From the NCBI GenBank assembly GCA_019116485.1, contig DXBO01000134.1:1-64000 (forward strand): 64,000 bases of DNA. The letters run 5' to 3'. Shown here in pieces: positions 15,381 to 23,161 of this stretch (its first letter is position 1; each line of letters opens with the position of its first letter). The translations under genes and the position numbers were made by a program. The stretch comes from Candidatus Gemmiger excrementavium. GTDB lineage: Bacteria; Bacillota; Clostridia; Oscillospirales; Ruminococcaceae. Below the pieces are notes generated by a model, which was given only the letters and a program-made list of their open reading frames with translations, had not been told where the DNA came from and searched no databases.

Positions 15381-16253
15381 TCAGCGCGGCCCGCCCACAA
15401 AGAACAGCGCCACGGTGCCGGGGCCGCTGTGGGCGCCGATGACCGGGCCGATGGTGCCGATGCATACCCGCTTGACGCCGTAAGCCTTGATCTTGTCGGC
15501 CACATACTGGCAGTCTTCCAGGCAATCGCCGTGGCTCACAAAGACCGTCAGGTCGCTGTAATTTTTGTCGGCACTCTGGGCAAAGTGCTTTACCAGGCTG
15601 TCCAGACTGGCCCGGCGGCCACGCACTTTCTCCATGGCCACCAGGTGGCCCTCGGTGTCCACGTGCAGCACCGGTTTGATGCCCAGCAGCGTGCCGGCTA
15701 CGGCGGCGGCACCGCTGAGGCGCCCGCCCCGTTTCAGGAACATCAGGTCGTTGACAGTGAACCAGGCGCAGAACCGCTGGGTGTTCTCGGTGGCAAAGGC
15801 GGCTACTTCGTCCAGGCTGGCGCCGCTTTTGCGCATCATGGCCAGGGTGTAGGCGAACAGACCTTCGCCCATGCTGGCCTGCAGGCTGTCGATGCTGACG
15901 ATGCGGCGGCCGGGAAATTTCTCCAGCAAATCTTCGGCGGCTACCTTGCTGGCCTGGTAAGTGCCGGACAACCCGCTGGAAAATGCCAGGTACAGGATGT
16001 CCTGCCCTTGCTCCAGATAGGGGGTGAACGCCTCCTCGTAGTCGGTGATGGCCACCTGGCTGGTGGTGGACATGCTGCCCGCCCGCAGCTTGTCGTAAAA
16101 TGCCCGGGGGCTCATCTCCCGGTTGTCGGGGTAGTTGCGGTAGCTCTGGCCGTCCACCGTAAAACGCATGGGCAGGATATGGATATCCATTTCTTCCACC
16201 AGCTCCGGCGTAAGGTCGCAGGTGGATTCACTGAACAGAACGTAGTTTTGCAT
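15381..16253 (-). CDS. DegV family fatty-acid-binding protein
   Basis: 290 residues, standard DegV size. Typical segments are VLFSESTCDLTPELVEE at the start, ILPMRFTVDGQSYRNY, the second-domain motif GSMSTTSQVAITDYEEAF, LYLAFSSGLSGTYQASKVAAEDL with the lipid-headgroup Ser, IVSIDSLQASMGEGL, and a C-terminal domain starting DLMFLKRGGRLSGAAAVAGTLLGIKPVL. DegV/FakB proteins hold a fatty acid for phosphorylation by the FakA kinase, which is not in this window. AAGGAG lies 9 bases before the ATG at 16253. A nearer ATG at 16260 is out of frame. Confidence 0.93.
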   Translation of the reverse strand: MQNYVLFSESTCDLTPELVEEMDIHILPMRFTVDGQSYRNYPDNREMSPRAFYDKLRAGSMSTTSQVAITDYEEAFTPYLEQGQDILYLAFSSGLSGTYQASKVAAEDLLEKFPGRRIVSIDSLQASMGEGLFAYTLAMMRKSGASLDEVAAFATENTQRFCAWFTVNDLMFLKRGGRLSGAAAVAGTLLGIKPVLHVDTEGHLVAMEKVRGRRASLDSLVKHFAQSADKNYSDLTVFVSHGDCLEDCQYVADKIKAYGVKRVCIGTIGPVIGAHSGPGTVALFFVGGPR

Positions 16254-16372
16254 TGGGCATGGCTCCTTGTCTGCATACAGCGGGGCACCGCTGTGGAAAG
16301 TTTCACAACATTATCATTATCATACCGTGTTTTGCCCACAAAATCAATCGTTTATAGCAAGAAAATCGCCGT

Positions 16373-16401
16373 TTGCACCCTGCGCCGGAATGTGGTACTA
16401 T
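16373..16401 (+). promoter_or_regulatory. Promoter of the NAD(P)H-hydrate epimerase gene
   Basis: TTGCAC (16373-16378) and TACTAT (16396-16401) with a 17-base spacer, about 40 bases before the start codon. Confidence 0.6.
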
Positions 16402-16439
16402 AAAACGAAAACAAGGACAAAGACAAGGGGGCATCCCGT

Positions 16440-17090
16440 ATGGAACAGCGCATCGTCACCGCCGCGCAGATGAAAGCCATCGAGCGCTCCGCCAACGAGG
16501 CGGGCCTTTTGTATATCCAGATGATGGAAAATGCCGGCCGTGCCGTCTACGCCGAACTTAAACGGCGGTTGATTGCGCCGGGGCGGCTGCTGGTAGTGGC
16601 CGGCAAGGGCAATAACGGAGGCGACGGCTTTGTCATCGCCCGGGTGGCTGCCAAGGACGGCTGGCAGGTACAAGTCCTGCTGGCGGAAGGCGAACCCCAA
16701 ACGCCCGATGCCATCACCAATCGTGCTCTGCTGGGGGACCTGCCTGTGACGGTGCTGCCCGCCGACGCAGCACCGGCCCCCGATGCTTTCGACGTGGTGG
16801 TGGACGCTTTGTACGGCACCGGTTTCCACGGTGAACTGCGTCCCGCCGGGCAAAAAGCCTGCGCGCTGATGAATGCCGCCCGGGCGGCGGGGGCGCTGCT
16901 GCTGGCGGTGGATCTGCCCAGCGGCCTCAACGCCGACACCGGTGAAGCGGCCCCCGGTGCCGTGCAGGCGGACTGCACGGTGGCGCTGGACAGCCTGAAA
17001 CCTGCCCATGCCGCACCGGGCACCGCCGCCTGCTGTGGCCAGGTGATAACGGCGGACATCGGCATTCCAGAATCCTGCCATGACAACTGA
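16440..17090 (+). CDS. nnrE: NAD(P)H-hydrate epimerase
   Basis: 216 residues, the YjeF N-terminal domain alone. Motifs are VTAAQMKAIERSANEAGL at the start, LLVVAGKGNNGGDGFVIARVA (nucleotide-binding loop), DVVVDALYGTGFHGELRP with the catalytic Asp, and LLAVDLPSGLNADTG. It interconverts the R and S forms of hydrated NAD(P)H, repairing the damaged cofactor. The C-terminal dehydratase domain (NnrD), fused in many bacteria, is missing here. It must be elsewhere in the genome or absent. The ATG at 16440 follows AAGGGGG after 4 bases or so (GGGGGCATCCCGTATG). The symporter gene begins 45 bases downstream and may be cotranscribed. Confidence 0.9.
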   Translation: MEQRIVTAAQMKAIERSANEAGLLYIQMMENAGRAVYAELKRRLIAPGRLLVVAGKGNNGGDGFVIARVAAKDGWQVQVLLAEGEPQTPDAITNRALLGDLPVTVLPADAAPAPDAFDVVVDALYGTGFHGELRPAGQKACALMNAARAAGALLLAVDLPSGLNADTGEAAPGAVQADCTVALDSLKPAHAAPGTAACCGQVITADIGIPESCHDN

Positions 17091-17135
17091 AAACCGGGCG
17101 GCTGACTGCTGCCCCAAAGGAGAGAAAACCTACCT

Positions 17136-18527
17136 ATGACCCTGTTCCAAGCCGTATATAACCTGCTATGGGGGGACCTGGTGCAAATTCCGCTGCCGGG
17201 GGGCAGTACCCTGAGCCTTTCGCTGCTGGTGCTGATCCTGGTCCCGGCGGGGGTGTACTTTACGGTGCGCACCCGGTTCCTGCCTTTCCGCCTGTTCCCG
17301 GAAATGCTGCGCGTCACGCTGGAAAACAACCGTCGCCCCGACGGTGAAGCCCTGTCCGGCCTGCAGGCGCTCATCGTCTCCACGGCCTGCCGGGTGGGTA
17401 TGGGCAACCTGGTGGGGGTGGTGGCGGCCATCTCGGCGGGCGGCGCCGGGGCGGTGTTCTGGATGTGGCTCATGGCGCTGCTGGGCTCTTCCACCGCTTT
17501 TATTGAATCCACCCTGGCCCAGCTGTACAAGCAGAAAGACCCGCTCTACGGCGGCTACCGGGGCGGCCCGGCCTACTACCTTCATGCGCTGTTCGTGCCC
17601 AAAGGCAGCCGCCGCAAACATTCGGTGGTGGCGGTTTTGTTTGCGCTGTCGGGGCTGATCTGCTGGTGCGGCATCAGTCAGGTCACCAGCAATTCCATCT
17701 CGGCGGCTTTTTACAATGCCTTTTCCATTCCGCCGCTGGTCTCCACCATTGTGCTGGTGGCGGTGGCGGCGGTCATTGTGCTGCGCAAGCGTGCCACCGT
17801 GCGGGTGCTGGATGTGATGGTGCCGGCCATGGCGGCCTGCTATTTCTTTATCACCCTGTTCATCATCGTCCGAAACGCCGGGCAGCTGCCGGAGGTGTTC
17901 AGCCGTATCTTTGCCGAGGCTTTCGGTCTGCGGCAGGCGGTGGCGGGCGGCATCGGTGCGGTCATCATGAACGGCGCCAAGCGGGGGCTTTTTTCCAACG
18001 AGGCCGGTTCCGGCTCGGCGCCTTGTGCCGCTGCGGCGGCCCAGGTCAGCCACCCGGCCAAGGTGGGGTTGCTGCAGGCGCTGGGCGTGTTTATCGACAC
18101 GCTGGTCATCTGCAGCTGTTCGGCTATGATTATGCTGCTGACCCCGGCGGAACTCACCGACGGGCTGCAGGGCATGGACCTGCTGCAAACGGCCATGGGG
18201 TATCATCTGGGGAACTTCGGTGTGGTGCTCATCGCGGTGATTCTGTGGATGTTCAGCCTGTCCACCTTTCTGGGCATCCTGTTTTATGCCCGTTCTAACG
18301 TGGCCTATCTTTTTGGGGACCACCCGGGGGCCCAGCTGGCCTACAAGCTGCTGGCCCTGGTCATGCTGTTCATCGGCGGTCTGGCCGCCTACCAGTTTGT
18401 GTGGGACCTGGGCGACGTGGGCGTGGGCCTGATGACGGTGTTCAACATGATCGCCCTGTTCCCGCTGGCCCCCAAGGCGCTGGCTGCCCTGCGGGACTAC
18501 GAACAACAATATCTGCATAAGTCCTGA
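17136..18527 (+). CDS. Amino acid:sodium symporter, AGCS family (second copy)
   Basis: 463 residues with about eleven membrane segments. AGCS signatures are RVGMGNLVGVVAAISAGGAGAVFWMW near residue 90 and KRGLFSNEAGSGSAPCAAAAAQ near residue 285. It should import a small amino acid such as alanine or glycine with sodium. It differs clearly from the copy at 6942-8324: it has a longer hydrophobic N-terminus (LPGGSTLSLSLLVLILVPAGVYFTVRTRFLP) and the variant GMGNLVGVV in place of GTGNIIGVG. The two are therefore old paralogues rather than a recent duplication. AAAGGAG lies before the ATG, and a terminator follows. Confidence 0.9.
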   Translation: MTLFQAVYNLLWGDLVQIPLPGGSTLSLSLLVLILVPAGVYFTVRTRFLPFRLFPEMLRVTLENNRRPDGEALSGLQALIVSTACRVGMGNLVGVVAAISAGGAGAVFWMWLMALLGSSTAFIESTLAQLYKQKDPLYGGYRGGPAYYLHALFVPKGSRRKHSVVAVLFALSGLICWCGISQVTSNSISAAFYNAFSIPPLVSTIVLVAVAAVIVLRKRATVRVLDVMVPAMAACYFFITLFIIVRNAGQLPEVFSRIFAEAFGLRQAVAGGIGAVIMNGAKRGLFSNEAGSGSAPCAAAAAQVSHPAKVGLLQALGVFIDTLVICSCSAMIMLLTPAELTDGLQGMDLLQTAMGYHLGNFGVVLIAVILWMFSLSTFLGILFYARSNVAYLFGDHPGAQLAYKLLALVMLFIGGLAAYQFVWDLGDVGVGLMTVFNMIALFPLAPKALAALRDYEQQYLHKS

Positions 18528-18538
18528 CTGTGTCGTCG

Positions 18539-18583
18539 CGCCCCGGGCGGGGGATATTTCCCCCGCCCGGGGCGGTTTTGTTT
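18539..18583 (+). terminator. Terminator after the second AGCS gene
   Basis: Perfect arms CGCCCCGGGCGGGGG/CCCCCGCCCGGGGCG (18539-18553 and 18560-18574) followed by GTTTTGTTT. Confidence 0.88.
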
Positions 18584-18643
18584 GGCGGCTGCATGGCGGC
18601 AGCAGGAACTTTTCCGGGGCGGAGTACCCCCTGTATAAAAAAT

Positions 18644-19420
18644 ATGATATACGAAGCCCCCTATGCGACGCTGACCATCGCGGACCCAGGTGCTACCGGG
18701 CTGCCCGCGGGCGATCACGAGTTCCGGTTCTCCTTTGATGCGGAAGGTAAGGTAGAGAAATTTTACCTGCAGGGCGGCGACCTGGAGGATGACGTGGCGC
18801 AGGACATGGGGCTGGAACCCGGCGCCTGGATGGTGCTGGGCACCCTGGATGTGAGCAATGAGTCCCGGGACAATGTGCAGCTGATTTCTGCCACCCGCGT
18901 GGTGGGGCGCAAACAGGACGCCCTGGGCTGGACGGTGGGGGTGGTACGGGCCTTTGCCATAACCGAGCGCCGCACCTACGACGGGGAGAGCAATCTGGTG
19001 GAATACGCCATGACCTCCTGCGAGGAACTGCCGGGAGAATGGCCGACAGCGCTGGACCGGTACGAATGGTACACACAGCTCCCGACGGGCAACTGCCTGA
19101 GCGAGGAAGAGCTGCAATCGGTGTGCGACAAGTTGAACGATTTCTTCGCCCGGCTGCGGGACGGTACCTACACCGGGCAATGGGTGGATGACCCGGTACA
19201 GGCGGCGCTGTCGGTCTGGGATGCGGCCCGCCCGGTGCCGGTGGCGGTGACGCCGGAAGTGCTGCGCAGCGATGAGCAGGTGGAGTACAACCCGCATTGT
19301 ACCCGCATCTGGGTGCCCCTGCCCGACGGCTGCTGGGCGGTGTGCACGCTTGCGCAGGACGGCTCCTTGGACCTGATTTTGAATTTCAGTTTTGCCCTGG
19401 CGGCGCCGACCAATCGTTGA
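18644..19420 (+). CDS. Hypothetical cytoplasmic protein
   Basis: About 258 residues from the ATG at 18644. No recognised family. It has no signal peptide and no membrane helix. It is acidic, with a mixed alpha-beta look: MIYEAPYATLTIADPG, then GLPAGDHEFRFSFDAEGKVEKFYLQGG, and a C-terminal block EVEYN-like with VWVPLPDGCWAVCTLAQDGSLDLI. The start is uncertain: the Shine-Dalgarno candidate GGGGCGGAG is about 20 bases upstream, while an in-frame ATG at 18593 lies just after the previous terminator. Coding is supported by an uninterrupted frame with GC-rich third positions and by flanking terminators. It stands alone between a symporter gene and guanine deaminase, which says little about its job. 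Confidence 0.65.
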   Translation: MIYEAPYATLTIADPGATGLPAGDHEFRFSFDAEGKVEKFYLQGGDLEDDVAQDMGLEPGAWMVLGTLDVSNESRDNVQLISATRVVGRKQDALGWTVGVVRAFAITERRTYDGESNLVEYAMTSCEELPGEWPTALDRYEWYTQLPTGNCLSEEELQSVCDKLNDFFARLRDGTYTGQWVDDPVQAALSVWDAARPVPVAVTPEVLRSDEQVEYNPHCTRIWVPLPDGCWAVCTLAQDGSLDLILNFSFALAAPTNR

Positions 19421-19444
19421 AAACCCGGTACATGCCCAATACGA

Positions 19445-19479
19445 CCGTGCGGTGTCTCGCTGCACGGTTGTTTTTTTGC
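19445..19479 (+). terminator. Terminator upstream of guanine deaminase gene
   Basis: Stem CCGTGC/GCACGG with the loop region GGTGTCTCGCT between arms, followed by TTGTTTTTTTG. It closes the hypothetical gene ending at 19420. Confidence 0.8.
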
Positions 19480-19526
19480 ACAGAACATGATACACTAAAG
19501 CATACCCTGACCCAAAGGAGACTACT

Positions 19527-20792
19527 ATGCAAAACACTTTTGCCCTGCGGGGCAACCTTGTATACACCCCCGCCTGCGGGGAACTGGCGCTGCACCCCCA
19601 CAGCTATCTGGTCTGTGAGAACGGCGCCCTCGCGGGCATTTTTGACACCCTGCCCGCGCGTTATGCGGGCATCCCGGTGGAGGATCACGGCGACAAACTG
19701 ATCCTGCCCGGCCTCGTCGATCTGCACGCCCACGCCGGGCAGTTTGCCTACCGGGGCCTGGGCATGGACCTGGAACTGCTGGACTGGCTGGAACAAAACG
19801 CCTTCCCCGAGGAAAGCAAATTTGCCGACCCGCACTATGCCGAGGCCGCCTACCGCCTGTTTGCCGATGCCCTGACCCGCAGCGCCACCACCCGCTTTTG
19901 CCTGTTTGCCACGCTGCACCGCCCGGCCACCCTGCGCCTGATGGCGCTGCTGGAAGCCGCCGGGCTGCGCGGTTTTGTGGGCAAGGTCAACATGGACCGC
20001 AACAGCCCCGACACCCTGCGGGAGACCACGGCGGAATCCCTGGCAGAGACCTGCCGCTGGCTGGAGGAAAGCGCAGACTTTGCCCATGTGCGCCCCATGC
20101 TGACGCCCCGGTTCATCCCCAGCTGTACCGACGAGATGATGGCCGGGCTGGGCCGCCTGCAGCGGGAGTTCGGCGCGCCTATGCAGTCCCACCTGTCGGA
20201 AAATCTCTCCGAGATCGCCTGGGTGGCCGAGCTCTGCCCCGGCACCCGGTTCTACGGCGAAGCCTACGCCCGGCACGGGCTGTTCGGCGGGGCCTGCCCC
20301 ACCGTCATGGCCCACTGCGTCTGGAGCGGGGAAGAGGAGCGCGCCCTGATGAAAGAAAACGGCGTTTTCATCGCCCACTGCCCCCAGTCCAACATGAACG
20401 TGTCCTCCGGCATTGCGCCGGTGCGGCAGTTCCTGCGGGAAGGCCAGCACGTGGGCCTGGGCAGCGATGTGGCGGGCGGCGCCCACCTGTCCATCTTCCG
20501 CGCCATGACTGACGCCATCCAGGCCTCCAAACTGCGGTGGCGGCTGGTGGACCAGGACCTGCCCGCCCTGACCATGCCGGAAGCCCTGTATATGGCCACC
20601 AAGGGCGGCGGGGCGTTCTTCGGCAAGGTGGGCAGCTTTGAGCCCGGCTATGAGCTGGATGCCGTCGTGCTGGACGACGCCGCCCTGCCCACCACCCGTC
20701 CCTGCACGCTGGCCGAGCGGGTGGAACGGGTGGTCTACCTGTCCGACGGGCAGCCCTGCGCCAAGTATGTGGCAGGCCGCCGCCTGTTCTGA
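19527..20792 (+). CDS. guaD: Guanine deaminase
   Basis: 421 residues, usual length. Amidohydrolase zinc ligands are visible in order: GLVDLHAHAGQF (HxH), the substrate-side MQSHLSENLSEIAW, TVMAHCVWSGEEE with the second His, HCPQSNMNVSSGIAPVRQFL, and GLGSDVAGGAHLSIFRAM with the catalytic Asp. The HLSEN and SDVAGG motifs are those of guanine deaminase rather than cytosine deaminase or chlorohydrolases. The enzyme converts guanine to xanthine plus ammonia in the cytoplasm. Xanthine is the likely substrate of the permease and hydroxylase at 9.6-14.7 kb, so the genes make a purine-degradation set though not one operon. It is monocistronic with an AAAGGAG ribosome site. Confidence 0.93.
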   Translation: MQNTFALRGNLVYTPACGELALHPHSYLVCENGALAGIFDTLPARYAGIPVEDHGDKLILPGLVDLHAHAGQFAYRGLGMDLELLDWLEQNAFPEESKFADPHYAEAAYRLFADALTRSATTRFCLFATLHRPATLRLMALLEAAGLRGFVGKVNMDRNSPDTLRETTAESLAETCRWLEESADFAHVRPMLTPRFIPSCTDEMMAGLGRLQREFGAPMQSHLSENLSEIAWVAELCPGTRFYGEAYARHGLFGGACPTVMAHCVWSGEEERALMKENGVFIAHCPQSNMNVSSGIAPVRQFLREGQHVGLGSDVAGGAHLSIFRAMTDAIQASKLRWRLVDQDLPALTMPEALYMATKGGGAFFGKVGSFEPGYELDAVVLDDAALPTTRPCTLAERVERVVYLSDGQPCAKYVAGRRLF

Positions 20793-20810
20793 TACGCCGT
20801 ACAAAGAGCA

Positions 20811-20855
20811 AGCCGCCCGGAAAGGCTGTCGGCCTTTCCGGGCGGTGATTGTTTC
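20811..20855. terminator. Terminator between guaD and the flavin-reductase-like gene
   Basis: Arms CCGCCCGGAAAGGC (20813-20826) and GCCTTTCCGGGCGG (20832-20845), followed by TGATTGTTTCC on the plus strand. The minus side is less T-rich, so it serves guaD best. Confidence 0.75.
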
Positions 20856-20860
20856 CGTGC

Positions 20861-21394
20861 TTATTCCGCGGCCCATTCCAGCGTCTGCCGGGGGGCGCAG
20901 CCCCATTCCTTGAAGTCGGAAAACAGGCATTCCATGCGGCGGGGCCATACCCGGATCAGATGCATGGGGCTTTGCAGCTTTTCCAGAAATGCCCTGGAGA
21001 GTTTCTTGTACTCGGCGTGGGCCAGATACGCGGGTGAGAACGGCTCCACCAGTTCGGCCCGGCCGGTCACCTGCACGCCGTGCAGGCTGGCAAATCCGGT
21101 GTAGGGGTCAAAGACGGCCAGGCAGACGTTGGGGTTCTGCGCCAGGGCCCGGAATTTCTGCCCGCCCTCGGAAAACATCCAGAAACATCCGTCGTGCCAG
21201 CTGTACTCAATGGGTGTGCAGCGCACAAAATCTCCGGCCCCGGTGGCCAGGGCGCAGGTGTTGTGGGCCTGCAGGTACTGTTCCACCAGCGGGCGCAGCC
21301 GGGCCGCGTCCAGCCGGGCGCTGCGGGCGTCCTTTTCCTGCCAGTAACGGGCGGCGGCATCCAGGGTCTCGCCGGTATAGTAGGGGGATGCCAT
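20861..21394 (-). CDS. Pyridoxamine 5'-phosphate oxidase family protein
   Basis: 177 residues. After a short helical N-terminus comes the split beta-barrel: YLQAHNTCALATGAGDFVRCTPIEYSWHDGCFWMFSEGGQKFRALAQNPNVCLAVFDPYTGFASLHGVQVTGRAELV in shortened form of the family pattern. This matches the group of FMN- or heme-binding small proteins annotated as PNPOx-like. They may reduce or bind flavin and do not usually have true pyridoxamine oxidase activity. No partner gene is adjacent. The ATG at 21394 follows AGAGGTGA by 7 bases. The function is not determined by the sequence. Confidence 0.78.
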   Translation of the reverse strand: MASPYYTGETLDAAARYWQEKDARSARLDAARLRPLVEQYLQAHNTCALATGAGDFVRCTPIEYSWHDGCFWMFSEGGQKFRALAQNPNVCLAVFDPYTGFASLHGVQVTGRAELVEPFSPAYLAHAEYKKLSRAFLEKLQSPMHLIRVWPRRMECLFSDFKEWGCAPRQTLEWAAE

Positions 21395-21460
21395 AGACAG
21401 TCACCTCTTTCCCTTTTTCTTTATTGTACGCCCGGGCCGGGGGCAGGTCAAGGCCGGGCA

Positions 21461-21490
21461 TTGCCTTTTAAAGGTGTGCTGCATTATAAT
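21461..21490 (+). promoter_or_regulatory. Promoter of the four-helix membrane protein gene
   Basis: TTGCCT (21461-21466) and TATAAT (21485-21490) with an 18-base spacer, 35 bases before the start codon. Confidence 0.6.
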
Positions 21491-21525
21491 AAAGGCAAAG
21501 ATTTTACCTGAAGGAAGGGAACCGC

Positions 21526-22305
21526 ATGGAACTGAAAAGAGTCTGGATGTCCCGCGACGCCGCCCGCAAAAGCCACTTTGCGCTGCACGCGGTGGGCGGC
21601 GTTGTGGGGATCGTGGCGCTGGTCATGGCGCTGACGGTGGGCGGCGTCTTTCTGGCCGCACGCATGGGTCTGCCGCAGCAGCTCTCGTTGCTGGCGCTGG
21701 TGGCGGCCGTCACGGTGCTGGGCGTGGCGCTGGGCCTGGGGCTGGGGCGGCGCACCGCGGGGGAGGCCACGGTGTTTTTTCTCACTACCGACGACCGGTT
21801 GTTTGTGCTGGATGTACGGACGATCGCCCGCTTCGGGCAGGGCGAAATGGGCTACCTGACCGGCGCCGGCAACACCCAGAAACTGCTGCGGGCCCTGGCG
21901 GAACATCCCCGGCTGCCGGGCCTGGCCGATGAAGTGTACCGGGTAACGGCGATGCAGGAGTATCCCGCGGATTGGTCGGTGCAGTTTCTGGCCCGCCGCC
22001 CGGGCCGGGCACCCGTACCGCGCACCTGCCTGGTGGCGAAGGCGTGCCCCGACGGGGACCTGCTGCTGCGGGAACTGGAGCGCCGCCTGACGGTGGACAA
22101 TCCGCTGGAACCGGCGCCGCTGAGCTGCCCCCGGTCTGTGCTGTTCAGCGGGGCGGCGCTGGCCGGGGCTGTGGCACTGTGCGTGCTCAGCCACCCGGCG
22201 GTGGGCAGGTTGCCGCAGGTGGCCTATTTCCCCTGCCTGGGGGCGGCCTTGCTGGCGGCCTGGCTGTTCGGGTACTTTTGGCTCCGGCACCGGCGGGGAG
22301 AATGA
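21526..22305 (+). CDS. Hypothetical membrane protein with central soluble domain
   Basis: 259 residues, no recognised family. Two hydrophobic helices near the N-terminus (VVGIVALVMALTVGGVFLA and LLALVAAVTVLGVALGLGLG, residues about 24-67) and two near the C-terminus (about 205-250: LFSGAALAGAVALCVLS and YFPCLGAALLAAWLFGYFWL) flank a soluble segment of about 130 residues. The soluble part begins TVFFLTTDDRLFVLDVRTI, a beta-hairpin pattern resembling PH-like membrane-protein domains, but this is only a resemblance. The tail RHRRGE is basic. It is followed by a Xre regulator 105 bases on. AAGGAAGGGA precedes the ATG. Confidence 0.7.
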   Translation: MELKRVWMSRDAARKSHFALHAVGGVVGIVALVMALTVGGVFLAARMGLPQQLSLLALVAAVTVLGVALGLGLGRRTAGEATVFFLTTDDRLFVLDVRTIARFGQGEMGYLTGAGNTQKLLRALAEHPRLPGLADEVYRVTAMQEYPADWSVQFLARRPGRAPVPRTCLVAKACPDGDLLLRELERRLTVDNPLEPAPLSCPRSVLFSGAALAGAVALCVLSHPAVGRLPQVAYFPCLGAALLAAWLFGYFWLRHRRGE

Positions 22306-22410
22306 CCGCTGCCCGTAAAACAGGCAGAAATGGCGGGTTTGGTTGGTGGCATGCCGCCCCCCGCGTGCGGTATACTGGAACCCGGACACCGAAAGCAGGA
22401 GGGAATTGCC

Positions 22411-22860
22411 ATGAGTTTAGGAAACAGCCTGTACCACGCCCGCAAAAAGAGCGGTCTGTCCCAGGAAAATGTAGCCGAAAAATTGGGGGTCAGCCGTCAG
22501 ACCATCTCCAAATGGGAGACCGACGAGACGCTGCCGGACATCCGCCAGTCCAAAAGGCTGGCCGTACTCTACCACATGACCCTGGATGAACTGATCGAAT
22601 ACGATTTTGATGAACAGCAGGCCCGGCAGATGATCGACGGCGTAAGTGAAGAAGCCCAGGCAAAGGTGGACTGGAACAAGGTATGGAGCCAGAAATACCC
22701 GGTGCTGGCCGCCTATCCGGCTACGGTGCGCACCGGCGACTATGCCCCCACACTGCGGGAACTGCTGGCCCGGCTGCGGCGGGAGTACGGCTACAATGAT
22801 ACGGACGCCTTGCTGGTGCTGAAAGATATGTTGGCAAAAGTATGGAAAGGGGAGCTGTAA
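22411..22860 (+). CDS. Xre-family helix-turn-helix regulator
   Basis: 149 residues. Residues 5-60 are a typical HTH_3 domain (LYHARKKSGLSQENVAEKLG, then VSRQTISKWETDETLPDIRQ and LAVLYHMTLDELI). The second half (DGVSEEAQAKVDWNKVWSQKYPVLAAYP and a helical end) is a small domain of unknown ligand. This type is common in Clostridia as a stand-alone regulator. The ATG at 22411 follows AGGAGGG, although the frame extends upstream. An open frame overlaps its end in the +1 register and may be the second gene of the unit. Confidence 0.88.
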   Translation: MSLGNSLYHARKKSGLSQENVAEKLGVSRQTISKWETDETLPDIRQSKRLAVLYHMTLDELIEYDFDEQQARQMIDGVSEEAQAKVDWNKVWSQKYPVLAAYPATVRTGDYAPTLRELLARLRREYGYNDTDALLVLKDMLAKVWKGEL

Positions 22861-22861
22861 A

Positions 22862-23095
22862 ACGCAGACTTATACCCGGGAGCAGCTGACCGAGGCCCTG
22901 CGGCAGATCGACTCCACCCTGCACAAACTGCGGGAAACTGTCAAAACGTTGCAGGGCAAGGAAAACCCTGCCCGATACAAATCCCAGCTGACGTTGGCCA
23001 ACCGGCGCATTGAGGCCTTTTCTCTGGCGGGGGAACTGATCCGGCGGGAACTGGCCGGGTATGATGCGGCGCAGACACCCTCTGCAAACCAGTGA
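22862..23095 (+). CDS. Small helical protein frame lacking a normal start codon
   Basis: A 77-codon frame free of stops, beginning TQTYTREQLTEALRQIDSTL and ending DAAQTPSANQ. It is highly charged and alpha-helical (LHKLRETVKTLQG, KSQLTLANRRIEAFSLAGEL) with normal GC-rich codon use, so it looks coding. No ATG, GTG or TTG occurs in frame between the preceding stop (22820) and the ACG at 22862. The first TTG lies about 30 codons inside. The frame follows the stop of the Xre gene by one base in the +1 register. Either the start codon was lost, a rare start is used, or ribosomes reach it by frameshifting at the end of the Xre gene. The coordinates mark the supported coding stretch, not a defined start. 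Confidence 0.45.
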   Translation, partial: TQTYTREQLTEALRQIDSTLHKLRETVKTLQGKENPARYKSQLTLANRRIEAFSLAGELIRRELAGYDAAQTPSANQ

Positions 23096-23120
23096 CAGAA
23101 AGCCCGGCTGGCAAAAAGGT

Positions 23121-23152
23121 TCCGGGACCGGCGCTGCCGGTCCCGGATTTTG
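23121..23152 (+). terminator. Terminator after the Xre unit
   Basis: Arms TCCGGGACCGGC and GCCGGTCCCGGA (23121-23132 and 23136-23147) followed by TTTTG. Confidence 0.85.
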
Positions 23153-23161
23153 CATGCTGTT

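Noticed and set aside
6942-18527. Recent duplication of the AGCS symporter genes
   Set aside because: The two proteins differ in the N-terminus and even in the sodium-site motif (GTGNIIGVG against GMGNLVGVV), so they are old paralogues. Their presence together is not remarkable.
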